Assembly: GCA_029891345.1 (NCBI GenBank)
Contig: CM057006.1
Span: forward strand, 41,701,056-41,765,055
DNA length: 64,000 bases
From: Dryococelus australis
Lineage: Eukaryota > Arthropoda > Insecta > Phasmatodea > Phasmatidae
Direction of reading: 5' to 3'
Part shown: piece after piece, positions 11,574-24,940 of the stretch
How positions within the stretch are numbered: position 1 is the stretch's first letter
Layout: every line of letters begins with the position of its first letter
Position numbers and translations under genes: made by a program
The notes under the pieces: generated by a model
Told to the model about the DNA's origin: nothing
Databases searched by the model: none
What the model saw: only the letters and a program-made list of their open reading frames with translations

Positions 11574-13960
11574 CAGGTACATATTGTTTTTAGGCAGTTG
11601 CCCACACTTTTCGTGACACTGTGATCCAGTGCAAAATAGGAATGTAAAATTTGTAAATAATGTATTTAGTAATGTGCATATGAAAAAGCAGCTTACTGTA
11701 TAACTGTAGTAGAAACTCTACATAGCATTATTAGGGTGATTTTCCAGTTCAATTCACTGACAGAACAGTAGCTGTTGACAAAGTACACCATAAAGGATAC
11801 TCTATGTATTAATCACACGGAAAACATAAAACTACAGTTTTGAAACTTTTTCTCAGTATTCATTTATGTGATCATATTTTCACTTTTGCTTTTTAAGGAG
11901 AAAGGGTTTGCTTATAGGTATCTGCAATTTTAACTTTTGTTTGCATTGCAATACCAATAAGCCTACTGTGTGTTGTGGTTTCCTGAACTCCCACAGTAGT
12001 TTTATTATTACCCATTGATAGTATCAATTTTTTGTGAACTTTTTTTTTTAACAGATTTATGCAGCACAATTTGGATACTGGCGAGAAACTGAAAATGTAT
12101 GCAGGCTTCTTTTCTTAGTATGTATTTTGTTACTGGTTGAAACTCCATTATGTTGCTGTGTGTATATTACTGTGGACATTATAAGAAATGAGTACTAACT
12201 GATGGAATTTTAGAAAAATATATTAATTTATTTTAATTCTTTGGTACTGTTTTATGAAAAGCAATTAATTGAAATAAATGGTAAAAAATTGAAACAGTTT
12301 TTTACAACTGCATTTGGAATAAGCAGTGCAAACTTAAAGTAAGAATTATGTAGTGAGAAACAGCCTTTTAAAGAAATTGATCTTAATTGTTTTTCTGTGT
12401 ATTTAGAATTTTAGTTTGCACCTTTATGCATTTTAAGCTTTTGTTGAGCATAAATTATGTAGATAGTTGTATAAACATAAATGCATAAAGGCTTATAAAA
12501 ATAGTATTTGAGTTTCCTCATTGCATCATCAAAAATAATGTTTATTTTGCAGTCCAAACTGTGTTCGCTGGTTGTGATGCAATACCATAAATACTGTGTA
12601 CAGGATTACTACACTTAACGACATCAGTAAATAAACGCAATATATAACATTAACACTGGCTAGATTTCTGTGCTTTTAATTTTTCCATCAACATTGCCCA
12701 GTTTTGACCATAACATGTAGAACAATAATGTTAAATTTCTGTGCAGAAATTAATCTTTTATATGCAGATACAAGATAAATCTCTTCTTCAGAGAAAATTG
12801 GAACATTTCTATTACTCGACTAATTCTCATATTTATGCAGCAATAAAAATAAGTACTAAACAGAGCAATAACTACCGCCTAAACTGTAAATTCTGCATAA
12901 TGTGTGAAATAAATATATATTGTAAAATACAATTGCTTTATTTCAACACCGTCCATAATATTACTCTTTGTGATTATTTTATTCATCATGGGCAGTTATT
13001 GTGAATGTACTGTAGTTAAGAAAATGTGAACAATAGTAATCACTTTTTACTGATATAACATGCAACGTGTTTTGTTTGTCACACCTAGGTTAAAATTGGT
13101 GTGTTGTACTACGAAAAGTTTTAGCATATAATCTTTTGCTGTAGTCTACGCTCTTAAACACTGGAAGGTGAATGGTTGGTTATCATTATGTCCTCATTCT
13201 TTGTGACTGCGACAGGAAGTTTAATTAAAACTAGGGGTGTACCAGTATCGATACATTGATGGATTATCCCAAAATTGGTAAGGTTACAATCTGCCATGGT
13301 CCAACTAATTCATTTCATCAACCCAAATGATTTAATTATAATGGAAATTACTGCACTTGGCTATCTTGCAGGACATATTTGCACAAACAAAGAATTTTAT
13401 TTTTGCAACAGAAAAAAAATTCTTAATTTTATTTTTATCTTTTAGTAACAGGTGATTCGAAATTAAACTGAAACTGATATGGCTGGCTTTGGTGTAGCTA
13501 CATAGATAACTCTATATAAGCCATACATGGTGAAATTTATAAAATAAAATGTATTTAATACTGGTATCTGCTTTTCAGATAGTTAAGATTTGATTGTAAA
13601 AAAAATTTTTTACCGCTATAATATTCATTTTTGTACATTTTAATTCATATAAACATCAAATGTATATTGATCTATCGCTCCCACATCGTATATTGATATT
13701 TCATTCGCAGCATGACACAATTCATAAATTGATTAGTAGGAAGGTCGAATGTCGATATATGAGCTGAATCGCTATGGCTGTGGTGCTCGTTCAGTGGCAG
13801 AATTATAACACGTGTATTTTATTTATAAACAAACATCTCTAGCCTAAAATGTTGGTGATATGATGAAAATAAATATGTAAATATATATAAAGCAGATGAA
13901 TTAAATTTACGCACTAAACATGCACGCTGTATTTATAAACACTGCAATCTTTTCTCATCT
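11574..13960. other. AT-rich noncoding stretch
   Basis: No recognised element. A short splice-acceptor-like T-run followed by AG at about 12040-12053 precedes a brief open frame with no homology I can name. The open frame at 12741-13004 has only AT-driven composition. Confidence 0.45.
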
Positions 13961-14200
13961 TCTGTTTTTTGTGGTTATGTTCTTGACAAATACAGCATTT
14001 TCAATTATTGGGAGAGGCTGATGATTGTTGCCGGCTACTTACTTCGAAAACCAGTTAAGAATGCCAAAAATAGTACTCGTATTCTGTGTTTTGTGGTTAT
14101 GTTCTTGACAAATACGGCATTTGCAACTATTGGGTGAGGTTGGTGATTGTAGCCGGCTGCTTACAGTTGCAAAACCAGTTAAGAATGCCAAAAATAGTTA
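13961..14200 (+). repeat. Two-copy tandem duplication, unit about 122 bp
   Basis: Unit one begins at 13961 (TCTGTTTTTTGTGGTTATG) and unit two at about 14083 (TCTGTGTTTTGTGGTTATG). Both contain TTCTTGACAAATAC, a GTAGCCGGCT-like core and the ending AACCAGTTAAGAATGCCAAA. The units differ by scattered substitutions and a small insertion. Confidence 0.85.
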
Positions 14201-14579
14201 TTGTTTTAGGTCGTGCCCCTGAGTTTGACAAAGGGCAGTTTTTTTTTGTAAACTGATCAAAGTGCTAAAATGCAATGTAAACACAAAATGTTATGTTTGG
14301 GGGTATTTTAAAGTTACTCAGACACAATAAAAAAAATTTCAAATGAAACAATTTATATCAACACTATCGGCGCAATCGACCACAAAGTATTGGTATCAGT
14401 AATATCTGCAAGATGGGGTTTGGAGCCATCTCTAATTAAAACTGTTGAAGTTGTCATGTTTGCCCTTCTCGTTTTGGTGCCCAATATAGGGTGTTCCAGA
14501 TGGAATGTATACTGGGTACAAAAACACAAGGCTGCCAGACTGCGTTGGGGGTTCCCCCATGTTGGAGAAGCTTAGGGTT

Positions 14580-15084
14580 GGGATTTCTTTGTTTTAATGG
14601 CAACTAAAGATGCAGGGGATTTAAACCCCAAAGTAAAGTTGACTTGGTAAATCTCCTTGTAGGAGACCTTGGTTCTGTTCACGTTTACGGATGTCAAGTA
14701 CCGTGAAGCCAGTTTCACGGGGAGATTGGAAGGAGCTAGGCAAGGACCGTAAGTTCCTGAGGGGCCCAGCCTTTATAGAGAGTTGGCCTTGTAGGCTGAC
14801 GGGCAGGTACAAAGTCATGAGTTACAGAAATAACCCTTTAACGTTTCGGTACCTATTTTTGGAGACGTAGGTGGATGATCTTCCCAGCTGCTGTGTTCAT
14901 TCTACACGGGGGCGGAGGTGCAGCTGCGTACTTGACGAGGCATGGAGAGACGGGGTTCGGGTAAGTCTAATCTATGCCAAGGCCAATCAATCCGTAGAAT
15001 AGCCTCTTCTCCCTGTCGAATGGCCTCGATAGCTGGATGTTCTTCAAGAGAGGTTTGTATTGGTGGGCAAAGCAGAGGAACCAT
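14580..15084 (-). pseudogene. Decayed ORF of an unidentified repeated element, copy X2
   Basis: Read on the minus strand, an ATG at 15084 opens MVPLLCPPIQTSLEEHPA and then IDWPWHRLDLPEP, up to a stop near 14902. Further on, in shifted frames, come NTAAGKIIHLRLQ, then VISVTHDFVPARQPTRP, then YQVNFTLGFKSPAS. These match copy X1 at 5858-6722 in the same order, with similar spacing for the first motifs. Several stops and frameshifts are present, so the copy is dead. A T1 MITE abuts its upstream side. The family is unknown to me. Confidence 0.5.
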
Positions 15085-15113
15085 GGCTTGACCTGGTTGA
15101 GAAATGTCACTTC

Positions 15114-15344
15114 TATCTGTTCATGGTAAAGTGAGCACTTTTGAGGCCCTAGTTACTTTTCTTTTTAGCCATTTTTAATCCTTTAATCACCTTTTAAAAT
15201 AAATTTTGGCATGTAAGTACATAATAAGCACAGCGTGTATAGCCCACCACACTCAGAAATTTACGTCTAATACTATTATTTATAGGCTGTTATTGCAAAT
15301 GAGAGGGCTTTAATTGTGTTCACTTTACTGTGAATAGCCTATAA
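15114..15344 (-). mobile_element. MITE family T1, inverted copy
   Basis: The copy starts near TATCTGTTCATGGTAAAGTG and ends in GTGTTCACTTTACTGTGAATAG followed by CCTATA. Internal sequence matches the reverse complement of the copy at 11331-11573, including the TTGCAAATGAGAGGGC segment. One end is degraded. No coding capacity. Confidence 0.8.
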
Positions 15345-18300
15345 TAACAAGAACTTCATATACATTGTTGCAGTAAAATTATTTAATTAAATATTAAATT
15401 TATGATTATTTTCCTGTCCCAAATTTAATGAACACAAAAAAAGTCTATTTACAAATTAATGTAAGCTGCTTTTTTAAAAAAAAAGTTCTGAAGTCTGTAA
15501 TTTTCTTACTGAATCTATATCTGCAGTCTTGCTACAACCGGCCATAATTATTTCACCACTTATAATGTATTCAATTTAAATGAGCATTTGAAAGTACGGT
15601 AATATTAAATCATGAAACGTCTCTTCAGCTTTACTGCAAAAACCGCATTACCCTACACTTCATATTTATTTATAAATCACTGTTCTAACAAAATAAAATG
15701 CAGTATTGATAATACATTCTTATGGACCATTACATTCAGTTGTCACTGCTGGGATGTCACAAAATTAGAGAGAGACAGACAGAGATACCACACACATAAT
15801 CACACTGTTATACCTGCATTGTTGTGAATTTGAACGTAGAAAAGAGAGTGTATTCGAACACGGCCTAGGCAAAGATGTCGATACGTAACTAATGGCAGCT
15901 GATTTTAGCATTTCAAAAAATAAAACACTATTACTGTTCTGCACATAAAGATGGCAAGCAGCCGTTATGTGCAGAACAGAAATTGTTTGTTGCAATGCCG
16001 TAACAGAAAAGTCAGCGTCATTACTGAAAATGTTTCATTATAGACATTGCATTGTTCAGTGTAAATTTTTGTACTGGAATAGGTGTTCACTGGTTGTGAT
16101 TAAAAGGGGGGAATAAATTAATATATAAAATTTCATATTAAGTTAATTGTTTAATAAATGTGCATTTATAATATGCCGAAGCAGAACTATGCACCAAACA
16201 GGTCAATGGCACAATACTCTTTTTATTACAACAATCCACACTACAGGCCATCAGACAACAGTTTAAATTTCCTCTTACAACAAGTAACTCATAATAAACC
16301 CACAAAATGATTTGCGAATTAAAATATATAGGTCTTACAATAATTATAAAACACCAACCAGTTTATTAAGTTGGTAACCCCTTGAATACTGATTATGATC
16401 ACTTGGTATGCTTAAGCCAACATAGCACCATTGATAATACCATTCTATACAAGCATCTTCAAAATATTTACCAATGCCGTAAAAGTCTGAGACTGAAATG
16501 AACGTATAGGCTAGATAAATTATAGCCCCAAAACTTTGTGCCAATTAAAGGTAGTCGCCCAAGGCAATCTAATTAAAATCACAACTCACAATAATCAATT
16601 TTACTGTAACATTGATCCAAAGCCTCCACTTTGTACTCACTATAGAATTCATATGACTAGGCCGTATCTTTACACAGTTGCACCACTTCAAACACCATGA
16701 ATATCTGTACATAGAAAGTGTGCTCCAGAATCTGCCATAACCTACTACTAACCTTACCGTGTATGTTTACACTACACTTCAACTCCAAAATAATGGCCAA
16801 TTGACTTTATACTTATTGCACTTAAAATGAGCACACAGATGACTGGAAAAGGATTTAGCACCAAACCACTATTAAAAGTGTAAATACAATTACTACACAT
16901 CGGGCTCTTACTAACCCCTTTAAACTCAAATACCATAATTTAAAAAGCGCCGATTGGCGACAAAACTGCTGAAGCAAAGCTGCGGCACCAATACAAAATA
17001 ATATATTAAAACTCAGAGCTAATACTTGCTTTAAAAAAATTCAAATACGTGCAAAGGCAGCTAACCCTAAGTCCTACAGACCTTCGCATTTAAAAACAAT
17101 GACAACACTTAATAAAACAAGCTCTTGCTGCACCTTACAGCTTACCACGACAGTTGAAATGAGGAGAACCAATTAAAAGTCGGAGGGACTTGACCCGAAA
17201 TACATGAATTTCTCACCGGAAAGATGCACCGTACATCGTGGTTGCACGCCAGCTGTTGAGGCTTAGTGTAGCACCAGCTAGGGGTATGGGAGGGAAGAGT
17301 TTCAACGTATCTCTGTAAACATCAGCTTGCCTCCTTGCTGGTCCCGTATACCTGAGAATGTTAAAGAGACGTGCCTGGATCCCACTTTCTGGGACAGTTT
17401 TGATGTTTGGCAGTCTCAAAACGAATTAACGGGAATAGTGTAAAACAGAGCATTTCCATCTAAACTGTTAAAATTGTTTGATATTTGTTCAGAAATATAT
17501 TAGAACGTGTACTAATGTAATATGTAAAATTTAATGCAATATATACTTACGATAAACTTTTATTTTAATTTATAATTACTTTAGTGTAGATAATTAATTT
17601 TGATATAATATTGCTTTAGTATATATAATTTTTAGTTTAATCAAAAAAACATTCTAACTGCTTATATATATATATACTACTTGAATAGCATCTAAAAAAT
17701 TTCCGTATTGGTGCAGCGTTTGGGAGTGGGACAGAGGGGTCTTGGAGAAAATCATGATAATATAGCAATGTTAATTACAGATATTTTTTTCTCAGTGATG
17801 AAAAATTTGATTTTTGGCCATTTGTAACTGACCATATTTTTTGTAACACAAAAGTAATTCATGATCTGATTACAAATATTCCCGAACAGAAACAACAATT
17901 GTGCTATCAATATTTTGCTCTATATAAAACAGTGATGCAAATAATGGATTTATTGACTTAAAAAAATGGCAGTCTTCTCAACAACATTTTTTCTGGGTAT
18001 GAAATCACTTTTTCATGATTCAACTGAACTCTATATTTAGTTTCGACAGGCTTGTTTCTAGTTTATATACACAAGCAAAATCTCTTATTCACTGCACTCT
18101 TGAAAAAAAATTAGTAATATTAACAATATTGAAACAACAAACGAATTTTGGCTATTGTTTCTGAAATTTACCTAGCATAACATTTAGGACATAAGCCTAT
18201 GTGATTTATTTTGTTAGTACAGTACATTTGATAATAAGACACGACAGGTTAGGCATTCTACTCATATCTGCACTGTAGTATACGGAACTTCTGGTGCGCT

Positions 18301-18502
18301 ATCAGAATATAATTATTTAAAAACGGACATCTGCCTACGAGCCAACTTGATTTTATCCAATGGGAAACAATCAGAAAAGACAAACCCCAAATAAGACATA
18401 TTGCAACTACAAAAATGTAACCAGTAAGATTCGATTGTTGTACGTACTTGAATTCTACACTTTGAGACTTGCAATAAAATTAACGATAAATTAAACAAGA
18501 CA
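15345..18502. other. Unassigned, mostly AT-rich stretch
   Basis: No transposon end or conserved protein was recognised. The short open frames (for example 15612-15827 on plus, 16344-16544 and 17213-17419 on minus) have no identifiable domain. A slightly GC-richer patch lies at about 17160-17420. Confidence 0.4.
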
Positions 18503-18683
18503 ATGTGGTCTATTGGATTGGGCTGATTAATGTCTCCCAGTGTTATGCCTGAAAGCTTATCAAGGGATGGCTTACAAAGTAACTGATGACCTAGCGTAGA
18601 CTAACACCCAAGCCATATCTGGGATTTAAACCCAGAACCTCCCCCAACCAACTGTGGCACAGGAGGTCGGCGATGTGGTCTAT
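18503..18683 (-). mobile_element. SINE-sized insertion flanked by 11-bp direct repeats
   Basis: The direct repeat ATGTGGTCTAT occurs at 18503-18513 and again at 18673-18683, bounding a body of about 159 bp. Read on the minus strand the body contains GGTTCTGGGTTTAAATCCC, which resembles a Pol III B box. This fits a tRNA-related SINE with target-site duplication. No clear A box or A-rich tail was seen, so the class is tentative; the duplication itself is plain. Confidence 0.5.
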
Positions 18684-21083
18684 AATAGTAGAATTTAATA
18701 GGAATTAGTATGAGTCAAATAGTTAGTGGTACACCCTCGTATTCCTAAAGCTCAATTTAAATCTCTCTGAAAAATCAATTCGTACCATGGCCATCAAAAT
18801 TATGATGCAATAAGTTTATCTCAGAATCGTCTGAATGGTAAAGGTCAATGCCGCGGTTCGTTCTGATGATGATGCTGGCCTATGCTACAAGAAATCGGGC
18901 TAACAAAGTTCAATGATGGCAAGATGATGGATAAAAGAACAAAGTTGTTCGGACCTTATATGATACCACCGGCTTCCAGTTGACCGGCTCTCGATTCCTC
19001 GGGACGGAATAGCCAACCCAGCATTCACATCTAGAGATTACAGAAAACTACGAAAAACCGAAGCCAGTGTGTCCTCCCAAATACGAGTCCAAAAAGAAAT
19101 ATTGTAATAAACCCAGTTATAACAGAGGCCACACTACAGAATTTGAAAAACTTTAGCCTAAGTTTCAACTCTTTAATACTCTTCGAACTTTTTTAAATAC
19201 AATTATTTATAGAGAAAGTAACTGTAAGTTATTCTCTAATGATTCATAAATCGATCGAGGATAAAATATTTTGGTTATTCAGATTACACCATAGAGGATT
19301 ATTAAAAAAATAACTGGCAAATTCAGTGATATAATCTGTCTCAATTTAATAACCAGTAAGCCTATTTTTAATTTAAGATGATGTGTTTGTGTTTACTGAA
19401 GTTTTTATCTTTAACCATAAGCCTAAACAAGCTTTTGAAGTTATTGGTGCCAAGCTACCTAGACATAAACATTATTAAAGTTTCTCTATGGCATTGACGC
19501 TATAAAACTACTTTTTTTTTAAATTGGTTTCAGTGCACTGTTTCGTTCCCGGATGACTTATGTATAACAACTCAGTGCAGTGCAGTTCCACATAACAAAG
19601 CCTAATATTGACTATTATAATACTTAAATACACAAAGCAAGTTCAAGAAGTTGTGATTGTGTTTTAATAGTGGCAATGTTTTACTGCAGTCATTTGACTT
19701 TTGTACGTACTGTATGTATTTATTTTGTTATTTCAATGGCCTATAGTTAACACAAGTAGCCTACCCATATGTTTCTTGCTTTCAGCAAACAACCATGTAA
19801 TTTCTTAATAACATGTGGGGCACATTTCAGGAATGTTGTTGACACCCAGTGATAGTACCACACATTTCTATCCAGCATTTTGTTTGGTACGAGGAGCAGG
19901 AATGTGGAACTATACAGTCGTCTTGCGTAACCTAGAAGACTGAAGTAAAAATTACTAAATCTGGGTAAAATTAATTTTTTAACAAAATTGGAAAATAAAA
20001 CGAGTTGGAAGTTTCTTTATTCAGCTAGCTATTGAAATTTTGGTATTCTGGTACAGTTAGGTTATGTTAAATACAGCTATTCATATTTTGTGAGTGAAAA
20101 CTATTAAGTGATTTCGCTCTGCCTGACAATTGTTACACTACTAAACTCAGTAAAATTGCACCCCAATATGATTTTACAAAACTTATTGTGAATAAATAAA
20201 TTCATGTAAGAGTAGCCTGTAAAAACTGGGAAATAATCAAAACCTTATAATGGGCGAAAACAACCTTGACAGAGTATTTCAATGTGTTGCTACTGAAGTT
20301 ATACATACTACAATATCAAGTACAGGGTTTCCAGTAACGGCATTGTAATAAAAATTCACAGATATTTTTTAATATTTTCAAATCTGACGCAAAACACGCT
20401 AAATCGGACACGCGCACACAAAAAATAAACGCTCACACAAGCAACAGGGCTGAATGTTCGTTTCCGTTGCACGAAAATGAAAATAAACAGTTGAATTTGT
20501 GATAAATTCCTATATGTACGTGAGCAAATTCGAAACTAATGCGATACTGCAAAAGCTAATACTAAATAGTATAACTTAATATAATATTATGTTTATTCCA
20601 AAATAATTCACTATTTTTTATTCCTGCTATGCTCATTTTTTCCCCCCGCTGATGACAATTTTTTTTCAGAAATTCCACAATTACTTCACTTGACAATTAG
20701 CTGATGGTGACATTTCCTTTTTTAAAGTGTGATGCCATTCTGATGTGCTTTAAATACATTGGTAGCAGTACAGCTCAAATACTGGAAACATTACATGAGA
20801 TAAACTGCATGTTCATAACATGAGATACCTTTATTTTAGAGGTTATTTTTCTTGCTTTTGCACTAAGATGAAAACATCTCCCATAGCATTTCGTGCTCTA
20901 CCTACCCATTTTTGGTATTAGTAAAGAGTAGTACGCGGTCGACAAGAACTGCAAACACAAATTGCACTTCTGTAGAGAGGATGTTCAGAACAGACAGTTT
21001 CTTTTAACAGGCTTGCTGTGGAGATGCTCCGAAGAGATAAGTGGAAAGTTGGCTCTGAAGACAGTCGTTCTCCTCCACCCTTC
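18684..21083. other. Unassigned AT-rich stretch
   Basis: No coding sequence, TIR or tandem array was recognised. A GC-richer patch occurs near 18950-19050. The stretch ends at the left TIR of the 1.9-kb element. Confidence 0.4.
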
Positions 21084-23004
21084 TATAGTCCATTCCCCAT
21101 TGGAAGCTACTTTCTCGAAGCCCTGCTAAATATCTATTTGCAGGCACATTTTGTATCCTTCCGCTAAATGCAAACAAATATTGCCATGTGACTGCCATGT
21201 ACCATCTGTCAAACTCAATGTTTACATGCCATTGAGTGTGTGTGTACATGTGTTTGTATACTTTCGCTACACCTAAACATAAACATTGAAATGTGACTTC
21301 TACTTTTATACCCGTCAAATGTGTTGTTTACTGTTTACAGCTTTTCAAAGAATTCTGTTTTAGGTCTATTTCAAAAACCGTACGAATATTCAGAGTTTAG
21401 ACCTATAACATTATTTAGGTCAGCTTTATGACGTTTTAAAAATGCCTGAATTATCGATAGTTCTTACGGTTACGTTACGTTAAAATGTTTGTTTTCCACG
21501 ACACAGCACAATACATGTAATGCATGTTAGTATTTGCCGCGACTGTGTTTAACACTGTTAACTGCGAGGAAAAGGGCTGTACTTAAGTATCCTTTTGTTA
21601 CTGATATGTGTTGGGTTACTTCTTTAAAAGGGCAGCCTCAGTTGGAATAAACATTAAAACGAAGGAACAACCAGTCAAATGAAAAAGGCACATTAAATTC
21701 AAGCACGCAACTCGTGTTGCTCATTTTTGTCATACACACTTAAAAGATAGCGGTGAACATGTACACAAATAAGCCTACGATAACTTTTATTCCGCTCATA
21801 TTTCTATGTATTGCTACTTACTGTTTATTACGTTTATTGAAATTTATCGGGCTGGGCTTAGTGTTTTTGTGCTGGGATTGTGGCAGATGACGTTACACGA
21901 CTGTGTTTCGAACCCGTAGGGCAAAGGTACAACGTTATAAATAAACAAACGTGGATGTAAATAATTAACTTCGGCATAAAAACAGTTCACAGTTAAAACG
22001 AATAAATAGTGCTAATCAAATATTTGAAATTACGCACACACAGGGCCAGCGTATCGACCACGATGCACAAAGGCACGCCATTTCACAGACACAGTTATTA
22101 ACGAAACACACTTCACAGTATATTTATTACTGCCATGGAAACGCAGATTTGTCACAACATCGTAACTTGCCTAGGTAGGTTTAAAAACACAACGTCTACA
22201 AACGTGATGTGGTATTTTGAAGTATTTTTCGGAGTAAGAATAATTTACGCTTCGTATGGCAAAAAGCAACACGCCATGTCATGGCTCGCCACGTTTGCCA
22301 ACTTCACTTGGTAACTGCTCCGCCATCGTATCTAATTATATAAAAATGAGTATTCAAACTTAAATATATTTTCCGTTGTAAATTACAAATTCAAAAATCA
22401 TTATTTTGCTGTAATAAGTATGAAATATGTTACAATTGAAAACATGTATAATGTTGCTGTTTACTAGGGAAGTGAAACTTCCCGAGTGTGAAAGAGATAA
22501 AGAAAGAGAGAGAGAGAGCGACAAGCCTCGCCCAGCAGACAGTTGGTTTCAGTTTTTTCTCACTCGCTAAAACAACACAGTACCATTATGGCCTACTCAC
22601 TATATTTTTCGCTGTTATTTTAAACTGTAAAAATGAGATATTGCTATGGGGACTACCTAAATTTTTAAATATTTCAATACGGACCATTTAATTTACAATA
22701 GTGTACTAAAAAACTAGATTAAAATAATATTTTAACTGTGAACTATTTCTTACCGGTCGTTACTAACACGTCACTGTTCTCGCTGTTGTTAAATTATATT
22801 TAAAAGGAAATAAATATTACTAGTTACGGAAAATATTAAGGCAAAGTTAATTTATTCAATAATACAGTACTCTAAAATTAACCACAGTGTTATATACCTA
22901 TATAATACAGGTTATGGGGGGAAAAAACAGGTTGACATGTTATGCCTAGAGTGTTTTTTCAAAGGCTATTTTCAAAAGTCGCTTCCAATCGGGAATGGAC
23001 TATA
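21084..23004 (+). mobile_element. 1.9-kb TIR element, copy A
   Basis: The left end reads TATAGTCCATTCCC then CATTGGAAGC; the right end is its inverted counterpart, GCTTCCAATCGGGAATGG then ACTATA. The first two and last two bases may be a TA target-site duplication, leaving TAG...CTA ends. The interior is close to 40417-42135 and to the reverse complement of 54141-55981. No transposase motif was seen, so the copy is non-autonomous or has lost its gene. It contains a short hydrophobic coding-like segment near 21770-21900 (PLIFLCIATYCLL) shared by all three copies, here followed by a stop. The superfamily is not assigned. Confidence 0.85.
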
Positions 23005-23407
23005 TTTGTAACACGTCTACCTGCGTCGCACACCCCAGTGCAAAACGATGTATCTATTTTCGAATAGTTTTTGAGAATATAGTCATTTATAAAGGTTATA
23101 ACGATTTTTTTTTAAAGTAATCATTACTTATGCGGTGATGGCAGTGTTCGATTAATGGTAAACATATCTTGCGAGTAATATAAAAACAAGGTCTACTTTC
23201 TAGTGTAGCATTACAGGTGACGTAGGAAAGGTTTTTATACCTGAAAAACTCGACTTTGTAGAATATTGTAACAATAAAATAGTATATTTTCAAAATCAAA
23301 ATTTACTCTTTTTAAGCAACAGCAAGAACGATTTTTTTTTATACACAAGTACGATTTCGAAATTGTTTAGAGATTTCTTGTAATTTGTTACTGAAGTTAA
23401 CATTGAT
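23005..23407. other. Short unassigned AT-rich stretch
   Basis: Nothing recognisable was seen between the right TIR of copy A and the possible start of the LTR. Confidence 0.4.
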
Positions 23408-24802
23408 GTTATATGAGGCCACGTGAGTTCCTCAGACACTTAACCAGTCCCATTTAGGACCAACAACTAGACAAAGCCCAAGTTTACTCAAAACGGAACA
23501 GCGACTTACCAACAAGATTAACCGAAAAGTAAATTTAAACAGGCGGGCCGAAAACTGAATTTAGAAACGTTAGCATCGCTGCCCAACAGTTGCGCCCTTC
23601 CTAGAGACATTACAAACCTACAACATTTCAATAAACACCCATTTCACACTCTACTGTTGTGACTCGCCGTTAAAACGATCCATGACTTCGCAGGCTTGTT
23701 TACAAACAGGCTCGAGGCGGTAAGCGCCGCGATGAATATTAAACTAGCCAGGCCATGTCACTAAAAGTAAATGCAGAGTGACACTGTTAAGGAGACAAAT
23801 ACCAAACGCCCCACAACGTGCAGGCAGGTAGACGAAGCGGGCAGGAAGCGGGCGAGAAAAAGAGTGAAGTCCGAGCGCACGGGCAGGCACTGGTACATGG
23901 TGAGAGGGGAAAGGCAACTCGAGGTGGAGCGGCTGGCGGCCACCGATGCCACAAACGACCAGCTAGAGGATGGACAAAAAATATCGTCTCAAACTTTCAA
24001 TAGTTCATACCCTCCCCTCGTCACTACCCCAGACAGACGCGCTCGCTGCCTTGTCGCCACCCCCCCCCCCTGCCGGGGGGCAACCAGTGAATGATTGACA
24101 GCGGCGATACCTGGATGGCGTTATAGCCCCTCCTCCCACCCCCCCTGCTGGAGAAGCCGACAAGTGTAGAGGGTGCACAAGGATATTCCGGGAATTAGGA
24201 CCCTCGGCGCAAAGCGGGATTTAGAGAAATTTAAGGGTGATGGTCTACGAACCTATAAATATCCCATCAGTCTTCGGTGGAGGCCATCTAGCTGAGTGCG
24301 GAGTACTAAGCTAAGTGCGAGACGAAGGCGGACAAAGTATTCGTGTTGTGAATGGACGAGAGGACGTTATATACGAGTGAAGGCTACTGTGCGTGAGGGC
24401 GCTCGGAGAACTCTAGAACATTGCGGACTGGTGGGACCAGGGCTAAACTGAGGTGGGACTTAATAACATGTGATACGGACATTATTGTAAATATTGGAAC
24501 TGTCAAATATTGACTTATAATTTATATAATTGAATAGGTTTTGATACACTGTTGGACGTGATTTCCAATTTTTTAATTACATTAATGCCTTTAAGGTAAT
24601 TGTAACTTTTATTGATTGAAGTCACTAATTGTAAACGGCAAGACATATTAATTTATTGTGAGATGTGTCGAGTCGAGAGAATTTTGTTTGTAGTTATAGT
24701 AAATAAAATTAATAGATTATAATTAACTCTTTTATTTAAATAAGACCTCCATCCCTTAAGGAACTTGCTTCAACCCATAGACCTTTGTGCAAAATTGTAA
24801 CA
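23408..24802 (+). mobile_element. 5' LTR of a Ty3/gypsy-type retrotransposon (left border uncertain)
   Basis: The right border is supported by TGTAACA ending at 24802, immediately before a primer-binding-site-like TGGTGTCAGGAGTAGGATGG at 24804. Inside are a TATA box (TATAAAT, 24254-24260) and a poly(A) signal (AATAAA, 24702-24707), the expected order of U3, R and U5. The left border was placed at TGTTATA (23408) because it mirrors the TGTAACA end; TGT-starting alternatives near 23757 or 23785 are also possible and would give an LTR of about 1 kb. The segment is GC-richer than its surroundings between 23.7 and 24.5 kb. No 3' LTR is present. Confidence 0.6.
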
Positions 24803-24803
24803 C

Positions 24804-24823
24804 TGGTGTCAGGAGTAGGATGG
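24804..24823 (+). promoter_or_regulatory. Candidate tRNA primer binding site of the LTR retrotransposon
   Basis: The sequence begins with TGG, the complement of a tRNA CCA end, one base after the LTR end TGTAACA. Position and form fit a minus-strand primer binding site. The tRNA was not identified. Confidence 0.6.
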
Positions 24824-24940
24824 AAGCATTTTACTTAAGAAAAAAATGTAATTAAAATCACAGTAGTAGCTAGTAGGATTAATTTGTAAGTATAATAATA
24901 GTCTTAGTAATAGGCCAAGGAATTATTTATAAAATTGTGT

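Noticed and set aside
12040..12110. Possible host exon after a strong T-run and AG
   Set aside because: The following frame is short, has no mib1-like sequence and lacks a convincing donor.
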